A stretch of DNA of 8,315 bases, from NCBI GenBank assembly GCA_021821585.1, contig JAKACF010000124.1, positions 1 to 8,315 on the forward strand. Reading direction: 5' to 3'. The first letter of the stretch is position 1. Each line of letters opens with the position of its first letter. The notes beneath the pieces are model-generated. The model saw only the letters and a list, made by a program, of their open reading frames with translations. It was not told the DNA's origin and made no database searches. Both the position numbers and the translations under genes were made by a program. This DNA comes from Actinomycetes bacterium. GTDB taxonomy: Bacteria > Actinomycetota > Acidimicrobiia > Acidimicrobiales > Bog-793. Shown here one piece after another: positions 1-5,746 of this stretch.

Positions 1-1507
1 CGAGCACGGCGACTGGTCGACCAACGTCGCCCTGGTCGCCGCCAAGCGCTCCGGACGCCAACCCCGGGCGCTCGCCGAGGAGCTCTCGGCGGCCCTCATG
101 GCCGCCCCGCCCCGCCACGTCGAGGCGGTTGAGGTGGCCGGTCCCGGCTTTGTCAACTTCCGGCTCGCCCCCGGCTGGCTCCACGACGCCCTCGGCGAGG
201 TGGTCACCGCGGGGGAGGGCGGCTACGCCGCGCCGGACCTCGGCCGCGGCGAGCGCGTGCAGATCGAGTTCGTCTCCGCCAACCCGACCGGCCCCCTGCA
301 CGTCGGGAACGGCTGGTTCGCCTCCTACGGCGACGCCCTCGCCCGCATCATGGGGCGGGCAGGCTGGCAGGTCGAGCGTGAGTACTACGTCAACGACACC
401 GGGGGCCAGATCCGGATGCTCGGCGAGAGCATGCTCGCCCGACGCCGCCGGGAGCAGGTCCCCGAAGGCGGCTACCAGGGCGAGTACGTCGCCGAGCTGG
501 CCGAGCGATACGACGGGCCGGAGGACGTCGTCGCCGCCGGACGCTTCGCCGCCGACCGGATCCTCGCCAACATCAAGGAGACTCTCGAGCAGATCCACGT
601 CCGCTTCGACGAGTGGTATTCGCAGGCCTCGATCGAAGAGAGCGGGCAGGTCGCGGACACGATCGGCCTGCTCAGAGAGAAGGGGCACGTCTACGAGCAG
701 GACGGCGCCGTCTGGCTCCGCTCGACCGAGTTCGGCGACGTCCGGGACCGGGTGCTCGTGAAGTCGAACGGGGACGCCACCTACCTCGCAGGCGACCTCG
801 CCTACCACCGCAACAAGTTCCTCGTTCGCGGCTTCGACCGGGTGATCAACGTCTGGGGCGCCGACCACCACGGGCAGGTCGCCTCGCTCAAGGCCGGCGT
901 CGAGGCGCTCGGGGTCGACCGCGACCGCCTCGAGATCCGACTCGGCCAGCTCATCTCGCTCGTGAACGCGCGCATGTCGAAGCGATCGGGCCACTACGTC
1001 GCCCTCTCGGAGCTGATCGGCATCCTCGGGCCGGACGCCACCCGGCTCGTCTCCCTCCTCTCCTCGATCGACCAGGCGACGACGCTCGACCTCGACAAGG
1101 TGACGGCGGAGTCGGCCGAGAACCCCGTCTACTACGTCCAGTACGCCCACGCCCGCATCGCCTCGATCGGCCGCGTGGCGGCCGAGCGGGGCATCGACCG
1201 CGTCCCGCTCGAGGCCGCCGACCTCTCGCTACTTGTCCATCCCCGCGAGCTCGACGTCCTCCGCGTCCTCGTCGAGCTGCCGAGGGTGGTGACCGAGGCG
1301 GCGCTCGAGCGCGCCCCCTACAAGGTGACGAACTGGGTCCGGGGGCTGGCGGCGGCCTTCCACGGCTTCTACCACGACTGCTACGTCATGGGCGAGGGCA
1401 TCCCACCCGAGCTCACCCAGGCGCGCCTGTGGCTGGTCGAGGCGGCGCGCGTGGGACTGTCCATCGGCCTCGGCCTGCTCGGGGTGGACGCACCGGACTC
1501 GATGTGA
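1..1507 (+). CDS. argS: Arginyl-tRNA synthetase, 5'-truncated by the window edge
   Basis: Cytoplasmic class I aminoacyl-tRNA synthetase that charges tRNA-Arg with arginine using ATP. The reading frame is open from base 2, so the true start lies upstream. The first visible residues (HGDWSTNVAL, then KRSGRQPRALAEEL) match the ArgRS N-terminal tRNA-recognition domain. The catalytic core follows, with NPTGPLHVGNG at about 284–313 as the HIGH-type signature (here HVGN rather than HVGH) and MSKRSG at 974–991 as the KMSKS-type loop. From about 1118 (ENPVYYVQYAHARI) to the end lies the helical DALR anticodon-binding domain, closing with GLGLLGV and a terminal Met, as is usual for ArgRS. The stop is TGA at 1505–1507. 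lysA begins one base later, an argS–lysA linkage common in Actinomycetota, so co-transcription and translational coupling are likely. An internal ATG at 98 is not the start, because conserved domain sequence precedes it. Confidence 0.97.
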   Translation, partial: EHGDWSTNVALVAAKRSGRQPRALAEELSAALMAAPPRHVEAVEVAGPGFVNFRLAPGWLHDALGEVVTAGEGGYAAPDLGRGERVQIEFVSANPTGPLHVGNGWFASYGDALARIMGRAGWQVEREYYVNDTGGQIRMLGESMLARRRREQVPEGGYQGEYVAELAERYDGPEDVVAAGRFAADRILANIKETLEQIHVRFDEWYSQASIEESGQVADTIGLLREKGHVYEQDGAVWLRSTEFGDVRDRVLVKSNGDATYLAGDLAYHRNKFLVRGFDRVINVWGADHHGQVASLKAGVEALGVDRDRLEIRLGQLISLVNARMSKRSGHYVALSELIGILGPDATRLVSLLSSIDQATTLDLDKVTAESAENPVYYVQYAHARIASIGRVAAERGIDRVPLEAADLSLLVHPRELDVLRVLVELPRVVTEAALERAPYKVTNWVRGLAAAFHGFYHDCYVMGEGIPPELTQARLWLVEAARVGLSIGLGLLGVDAPDSM

Positions 1508-1508
1508 G

Positions 1509-2804
1509 GTGACGCTCCAGACGGCACCGATCGCCCGCCACCTGCTCCCCCTCACCGCCGCACGGTCGCCGAGGGGCTCGCTCTCGGTCGGCGGGGTCGA
1601 CCTCCTCGAGCTCGCCGAGGAGTACGGGACGCCGCTGTTCGTCTACGACGAGCAGCACCTGCGTGTCCGCTGCCAGGAGGCCCTCGCCGCCTTCGGTCCG
1701 GGCGTGGCCTACGGGACGAAGGCCTTCCTCTGCAAGGCGATGGCCGCGCTGGCGGCCGAGGAGGGCCTCGTCCTCGACGTCGCCACCGGGGGTGAGCTCG
1801 CGGTCGTGCGGGCGGCCGGGATCCCCGGCGACCGCCTCGTCATGCACGGCAACAACAAGTCCGACGACGAGCTGACCGCCGCCCTCGAGGCCGGGGTCGG
1901 CCGCATCGTCGTCGACTCCTTCGACGAGATCGCCCGGCTCCGCCGGCTCCTCGAAGGGCGCGGCGGCCGGACCGAGCCGGTCGGCCTTCTCTTGAGGGTG
2001 ACGCCGGGCGTCGAGGCGCACACCCACGAGTACGTGATGACCGGCCAGGAGGACTCGAAGTTCGGCTTCTCGCTCGCCTCGGGGGCGGCGGACGACGCCG
2101 TGGCGGAGCTCGCCACCCTCGGCGGGGCACGCCTCGTCGGTGCCCACGCCCACGTCGGCAGCCAGATCTTCCGGACCGACGTCTTCGCGAAGGAGGTCGC
2201 CGCCGTCGCCCCCTTCGTCCGGCGCCACGGGCTGAGCGAGTTCTGCGTCGGCGGTGGTCTCGGCGTCGCCTACCTCAACCACGAGCACGCGCCGGCCCTC
2301 ACCGAGTGGGCCGCGGTCGTCCGTTCCGCCTGCGTCGCCGCCCACATGCCGGTCGACGTCCGGGTGACCGCCGAGCCGGGCCGGGCCATCGTCGCCACGG
2401 CCGCGCTCACCTTGTACCGCGTCGGGACGATGAAGCGGCTCACCGGGCTCAGGCTGTACGTCGCTGTGGACGGTGGGATGAGCGACAACCCGCGGCCTGT
2501 GCTCTACGGGAGCGGCTACGAGGCCTTCCTCCCCCGGGAGCCGGATGCCGAGCGCCTCCTCGCCGCCCGGGTGGTGGGCAAGCACTGCGAGTCAGGCGAC
2601 GTCGTCATCGACGAGGCGCGGCTTCCGGCCGACGTGGCGGTCGGTGACGTGCTCGCCACCCCGGTCACCGGCGCCTACGGCTTCTCGATGGCGTCGAACT
2701 ACAACCGCGTCGGGCGGCCGCCGGTGCTGTTCGTCCGCGGGGGCGCGGTCCGCGAAGTCGTCCGGCGGGAGACCGTCGAGGACCTGCTGCGCCTCGAGCC
2801 CTAG
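1509..2804 (+). CDS. lysA: Diaminopimelate decarboxylase
   Basis: PLP-dependent fold-type III decarboxylase that converts meso-2,6-diaminopimelate to L-lysine, the last step of lysine synthesis. The protein has 431 residues, a normal length. The PLP-binding lysine is K71 in AYGTKAFLCKAM. HVGSQ (215–219), the glycine loop GGGLG (248–252) and EPGR (289–292) form the cofactor and phosphate contacts of the alanine-racemase-like barrel. CESGD (360–364) carries the cysteine and acidic residues that complete the active site across the dimer, and AYGFSMASNYN (389–399) is the conserved C-terminal motif. The GTG start at 1509 is chosen because the protein then begins with the HLLPLTA head usual in actinobacterial LysA. 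It lies one base after the argS stop with no clear Shine-Dalgarno sequence, so translation probably depends on reinitiation after argS. The stop is TAG at 2802–2804. Confidence 0.96.
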   Translation: MTLQTAPIARHLLPLTAARSPRGSLSVGGVDLLELAEEYGTPLFVYDEQHLRVRCQEALAAFGPGVAYGTKAFLCKAMAALAAEEGLVLDVATGGELAVVRAAGIPGDRLVMHGNNKSDDELTAALEAGVGRIVVDSFDEIARLRRLLEGRGGRTEPVGLLLRVTPGVEAHTHEYVMTGQEDSKFGFSLASGAADDAVAELATLGGARLVGAHAHVGSQIFRTDVFAKEVAAVAPFVRRHGLSEFCVGGGLGVAYLNHEHAPALTEWAAVVRSACVAAHMPVDVRVTAEPGRAIVATAALTLYRVGTMKRLTGLRLYVAVDGGMSDNPRPVLYGSGYEAFLPREPDAERLLAARVVGKHCESGDVVIDEARLPADVAVGDVLATPVTGAYGFSMASNYNRVGRPPVLFVRGGAVREVVRRETVEDLLRLEP

Positions 2805-2818
2805 CCCGTCTTCGGCGA

Positions 2819-4246
2819 ATGCGCCGTCTTGTACCGTTGTACATGGCCGTCTCCCCACCTGCGCCGACGAGCGCGCGGCCCGGCGCGCCGCCACCCTCGA
2901 GCGCGCCGGAGGACGGTGGGGCGGCCCGGTCGCCGAAGCCCGTCCGCCTCGGCCTCCTCGGGTGCGGCAACGTCGGGGCCGCCTTCGTCTCGCTCGTCGA
3001 CACCGACGCCGAGGCCATCGCCGGCCGCACCGGCATCCGCCTCGACATCGTGAAGGTGGCGGTCCGCGACCCGGGGCGGGCCCGCGCCGAGGGGATCTCG
3101 GCCGAGCAGCTCGCCGGCCGTCTCACGACCGACGGCGCCGCCGTCGTGGACGATCCCGAGGTCGGGGTCGTGGTCGAGCTCATCGGCGGCATCGAGCCCG
3201 CCCGCAGCCTCGTGCGCGCCGCCCTCTCGGCGGGAAAGCCGGTCGTCACCGCCAACAAGGAGCTGATGGCCGCCCACGGCGCCGAGCTGCTGGCGGCCGC
3301 CGACGAGGCGGGTGTGGACCTGCTGTTCGAGGCCTCCGTCGCCGGCGCCATCCCCCTCGTCCGGCTCCTCAAGGAGTCGCTCGCCGGCGAGCGCATCGTC
3401 CGCCTCACGGGCATCGTCAACGGGACGACCAACTACGTCCTCACCCGCATGAGCGAGGACGGCCTCGGCTACGGCGAGGCCGTCCGCGAGGCGCAGTCGC
3501 TCGGCTACGCCGAGGCCGACCCGACCGCCGACGTCGAGGGCTACGACGCCGCCGCCAAGGCGGCGATCCTGGCCGGGATCGCCTTCGACGCCGACGTGGT
3601 GGCCTCCGACGTCCACCGCGAGGGCATCACCGCCATCGAGGCGAGCGACATCGACTTCGCCCACCGCCTCGGCTACGAGGTGAAGCTCGTGGCAGTGGCC
3701 GAGAGCGAGGGCGGGGCCGTCTCGGCGAGGGTCCACCCGGCCATGCTGCCGAGGGAGCACCCGCTGGCGAGCGTGCGGGGTCCGTTCAACGCGGTCTTCG
3801 TCGAGGGGGAGGCCGCCGGCGAGCTCATGGTCTACGGCCGGGGAGCCGGCGGGCGGCCGACGGCGAGCGCCGTACTCGGCGACGTCCTCGAGGCGGCGCA
3901 CCACCTGAGCGAGAAGACGACTGCCCGCTCGGCGCGCCGGCGCCGGGTGCGGCTCCGGCCCATTGCCGAGCTGTCGACGCAGTACTACCTCTCCCTCGAC
4001 GTGGTCGACCGCCCGGGGGTGCTGGCAGCGGTGGCGTCGGTGTTCGGCGAGCACCACGTCTCGATCCGCTCGATGGAGCAGGTGGGCCTCGGGTCCGAGG
4101 CGCGCCTCGTGTTCATCACCCACACCGCCCGCGAGGCGGACCTGCAGGCGACGATCGCCGAGCTCGCCGGCCTCGACAGCGTGGAGCGCATCGGGTGCGT
4201 CCTCCGGGTCATCGGCCAGGAGCCCACCGCCGGTGAGCCCCGCTGA
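2819..4246 (+). CDS. hom: Homoserine dehydrogenase with C-terminal ACT domain
   Basis: NAD(P)H-dependent reduction of aspartate-4-semialdehyde to homoserine, the branch point to threonine and methionine. The Rossmann domain opens with GLLGCGNVG (45–53), and TANKEL at 144–149 is the conserved lysine loop of the family. The catalytic domain holds GIVNGTTNYVLT (198–209) and EADPTADVEGYDAAAKAA (232–249), with D243 and K247 as the likely catalytic pair. An ACT domain (about 389–463, LDVVDRPGVLAAVASVF) probably binds threonine for feedback inhibition, as in other Gram-positive Hom proteins. As read, there are 475 residues, including a roughly 40-residue Pro/Ala-rich head that precedes the conserved core and is unusual. 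The start is uncertain. ATG 2819 lies 14 bases after lysA, while ATG 2843 gives a protein eight residues shorter and sits next to a possible -10 element. Neither has a Shine-Dalgarno sequence. The 3' end overlaps thrC by 14 bases. Confidence 0.95.
   Translation: MRRLVPLYMAVSPPAPTSARPGAPPPSSAPEDGGAARSPKPVRLGLLGCGNVGAAFVSLVDTDAEAIAGRTGIRLDIVKVAVRDPGRARAEGISAEQLAGRLTTDGAAVVDDPEVGVVVELIGGIEPARSLVRAALSAGKPVVTANKELMAAHGAELLAAADEAGVDLLFEASVAGAIPLVRLLKESLAGERIVRLTGIVNGTTNYVLTRMSEDGLGYGEAVREAQSLGYAEADPTADVEGYDAAAKAAILAGIAFDADVVASDVHREGITAIEASDIDFAHRLGYEVKLVAVAESEGGAVSARVHPAMLPREHPLASVRGPFNAVFVEGEAAGELMVYGRGAGGRPTASAVLGDVLEAAHHLSEKTTARSARRRRVRLRPIAELSTQYYLSLDVVDRPGVLAAVASVFGEHHVSIRSMEQVGLGSEARLVFITHTAREADLQATIAELAGLDSVERIGCVLRVIGQEPTAGEPR
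2829..2844 (+). promoter_or_regulatory. Possible internal promoter / tandem TTGTAC repeat at the hom start
   Basis: Two adjacent 8-base units, TTGTACCG and TTGTACAT, share six of eight bases and stand out as an AT-richer patch. TACCGT (2832–2837) fits the TANNNT -10 pattern of actinobacterial promoters and ends five bases before ATG 2843, which would suit a leaderless mRNA starting at that ATG. No convincing -35 box is visible. It could also be chance or a protein-binding site. This is inference only. Confidence 0.25.
4218..4222 (+). promoter_or_regulatory. Ribosome binding site for thrC
   Basis: AGGAG lies inside the end of hom, 10 bases before the GTG at 4233. It supports GTG 4233 as the thrC start, in preference to the in-frame GTG at 4323, which would remove conserved N-terminal sequence. 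Confidence 0.6.
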
Positions 4247-5315
4247 CCCTCCGGGCGCGCCGGTCGGCGCGTCGCTTCGGCCCTGGAGGGGGCTGATCGA
4301 GGAGTACCGGGCGTTCCTCCCCGTGAGCGACACCACGCCTGTCGTCACCCTGCAGGAAGGGGCGACCCCGCTCCTTCACGCCCCGAGGCTCTCCGAACGG
4401 GTCTCCGCCGAGGTCTACCTGAAGCTCGAGGGGATGAACCCGACCGGCTCGTTCAAGGACCGGGGCATGACGGTCGCCATCTCCAAGGCGGCCGAGGAAG
4501 GGGCGGAGGCGGTCGTCTGCGCCTCCACCGGCAACACCTCGGCCTCGGCCGCCGCCTACGCGGCCCGGGCCGCGATGACGTGCGCCGTGCTCATCCCGGA
4601 GGGCCACATCGCGCTCGGCAAGCTGGCCCAGGCGCTCGTGCACGGGGCGCGGGTGCTCCAGGTGCGGGGGAACTTCGACGCCGCCCTCGCCATCGTCCGG
4701 GAGCTGCCGGCCCACGCCCCGGTGGTCGTCGTCAACTCGATCAACCCCCACCGCATCGCCGGGCAGATGACCGGGGCCTTCGAGATCGTCGACGTCCTCG
4801 GCGAGGCCCCCGACGTCCACTGCATCCCGGTCGGCAACGCCGGGAATATCACCGCCTACTGGCGGGGTTATCTCGAGTACCGGGCCGCCGGGCGCTCGGA
4901 CAAGCTCCCGCGGATGCTCGGCTTCCAGGCGGCCGGCGCCGCTCCGATCGTGAGGGGCGCTCCCGTCGAGGAACCCGAGACGATCGCCACCGCCATCCGG
5001 ATCGGCAATCCCGCGTCCTGGTACGGGGCGACGGCCGCGGCCAGCGAGTCGGGCGGCGGCGTCTACGCCGTCACCGACGAGGAGATCCTCGCCGCCTACC
5101 GGTTCCTCGCCACCGAGGAGTCGGTCTTCTGCGAGGCGGCATCGGCCGCCTCGGTCGCCGGGCTCATGAAGCTCGGCGTCCCGGCGGGGTCGAAGGTCGT
5201 CTGCGTGCTGACCGGGCACGGTCTGAAGGATCCGGACCTCGCCATCAGCCAGTCGAGCGTGCCGCCGGCCGTCGACGCCGACATGGATGCGGTCCTGGCG
5301 GCGATCGGGATCTGA
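4233..5315 (+). CDS. thrC: Threonine synthase
   Basis: PLP-dependent fold-type II enzyme that converts O-phosphohomoserine to L-threonine and phosphate. With the GTG start at 4233 it has 360 residues, typical of the short ThrC class of Actinomycetota. WRGLIEEYRAFLPV (18–31) and LQEGATPLL (40–48) are the usual ThrC opening. The PLP lysine is K75 in NPTGSFKDRGM (69–79). STGNTSAS (98–105) contacts the substrate, VGNAGN (200–205) is the phosphate-binding glycine loop of the cofactor, and CVLTGHGLKDPD (324–335) is the conserved closing motif. The start was chosen from the AGGAG ten bases upstream and from the position of the conserved N terminus. The frame is open much further upstream (to 3963), but that stretch is antiparallel to nothing conserved and simply overlaps hom. 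The 14-base overlap implies coupled translation with hom. No thrB follows. Confidence 0.95.
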   Translation: MSPADPPGAPVGASLRPWRGLIEEYRAFLPVSDTTPVVTLQEGATPLLHAPRLSERVSAEVYLKLEGMNPTGSFKDRGMTVAISKAAEEGAEAVVCASTGNTSASAAAYAARAAMTCAVLIPEGHIALGKLAQALVHGARVLQVRGNFDAALAIVRELPAHAPVVVVNSINPHRIAGQMTGAFEIVDVLGEAPDVHCIPVGNAGNITAYWRGYLEYRAAGRSDKLPRMLGFQAAGAAPIVRGAPVEEPETIATAIRIGNPASWYGATAAASESGGGVYAVTDEEILAAYRFLATEESVFCEAASAASVAGLMKLGVPAGSKVVCVLTGHGLKDPDLAISQSSVPPAVDADMDAVLAAIGI

Positions 5316-5371
5316 GGTGTGCGTGGGACCGGGCGCGGGCAGGGTATCCTCTAGGTGGGCAGCGTGCCGGA

Positions 5372-5395
5372 TCGGGGGACCGACTGGTCACCCGA
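5372..5395 (+). terminator. Probable terminator of the argS-lysA-hom-thrC operon
   Basis: An inverted repeat begins 57 bases after the thrC stop. TCGGG-G-GACC pairs with GGTC-A-CCCGA, giving nine base pairs and one G·A mismatch around a GACT loop. It is followed by AGGGTTGTTGT, which is T-enriched but not a true T-tract. Its place between thrC and the rho promoter fits a terminator, though weak or Rho-dependent termination is also possible. Confidence 0.4.
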
Positions 5396-5401
5396 GGGTT
5401 G

Positions 5402-5430
5402 TTGTCAGTGCAGGCGGCCCGCACTACCAT
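5402..5430 (+). promoter_or_regulatory. Sigma-70-type promoter of rho
   Basis: The -35 box TTGTCA (5402–5407) and the -10 box TACCAT (5425–5430) are separated by exactly 17 bases; each differs from the TTGACA/TATAAT consensus in only one or two positions. Transcription would begin near 5437, giving an untranslated leader of about 310 bases before rho. The spacer contains a perfect inverted repeat, AGTGC–9 bases–GCACT (5407–5425), that could be an operator. Confidence 0.6.
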
Positions 5431-5476
5431 CAGTTCCACCTTCGCTAGTCGTTCACGAAAGCACCTGTACCGAGTA

Positions 5477-5710
5477 CCTCGCCAAACGAGGAAGCGACCG
5501 TAGAGGCGGGGGGAACCGCTGGGGACGTTTCGGTCTGCGCGCCTTCGGCGATTCCACCCAACTGCTCGACCGGCGACGAGCCGAGCGCTCGGTCCCGTGG
5601 GGTTCGGATCACCGTCCGGGCTCCAGGCACCCGGCACCCGGAACGCGAAGGCCCCGCCAACTGACCTCGCGGTCGGGCGCCCGGCGGGAGATCCGGCGCA
5701 GCCCGCGAGG
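5477..5710 (+). promoter_or_regulatory. Structured 5' leader of rho mRNA
   Basis: Successive inverted repeats are visible by eye. CCTCG/CGAGG (5477–5481 with 5487–5491) has a CCAAA loop. GCGACCG pairs with CGGTC-T-GC (5494–5500 with 5531–5538) and encloses GCGG/CCGC (5506–5509 with 5516–5519). CGCC/GGCG (5540–5543 with 5547–5550) closes a short loop. CCGAGCGCTCGG (5581–5592) is a perfect palindrome. CCGGG/CCCGG lies at 5616–5620 and 5630–5634, and CCTCGCGG/CCGCGAGG at 5665–5672 and 5703–5710. High GC makes some stems expected by chance, so the function is inference. Autoregulation of rho through its leader is established in enterobacteria, and a similar attenuation role is plausible here. Confidence 0.35.
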
Positions 5711-5735
5711 CCTTAGCAGGCCGTACCAGAAAGAG

Positions 5736-5741
5736 AGAGGA
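5736..5741 (+). promoter_or_regulatory. Ribosome binding site for rho
   Basis: AGAGGA, within a purine run from 5729 to 5743, ends five bases before ATG 5747. It is the clearest Shine-Dalgarno sequence in the window and fixes the rho start. Confidence 0.75.
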
Positions 5742-5746
5742 AGTCG

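Larger units (their letters stand above)
5316..5746. other. Intergenic region of 431 bases: thr terminator, rho promoter and long rho leader
   Basis: No convincing gene lies here. A 131-codon open frame (5355–5750) is rich in Arg, Ser and Pro, lacks recognisable motifs and overlaps the rho start, so I reject it. The stretch around 5425–5490 is visibly less GC-rich than the genes. In order it holds a hairpin that may end the thr operon (5372–5395), a strong promoter (5402–5430) and a leader of about 310 bases with several inverted repeats up to the rho ribosome binding site. A weaker TANNNT box (TATCCT, 5345–5350) has no fitting -35 element. In many Actinomycetota thrB occupies this place; no trace of its GHMP-kinase motifs is seen. 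Confidence 0.7.

Noticed and set aside
1413..2585. Antisense open frame (390 codons) over lysA
   Set aside because: It is a mirror of lysA codon bias, full of His, Gly, Arg and Asp without any motif.
3963..4232. Upstream extension of the thrC reading frame inside hom
   Set aside because: The extension is Ser/Arg-rich out-of-frame hom sequence, and the conserved ThrC N terminus begins after GTG 4233, which has its own AGGAG.
2545..4236. Plus-strand open frame (563 codons) across lysA and hom in another frame
   Set aside because: It is extremely Arg/Gly/Pro-rich and spans two real genes in the wrong frame.
2801..4348. Long antisense open frame (515 codons) over hom
   Set aside because: The opposite strand is clearly hom with all family motifs. 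Open antisense frames are expected in GC-rich genes, and this one has low-complexity Gly/Asp/Arg composition and no domain.
5597..5716. Possible short leader peptide starting at a GTG, in frame with rho and ending at a TAG
   Set aside because: It has no ribosome binding site before the GTG, no run of regulatory codons, and its sequence is dominated by the inverted repeats.
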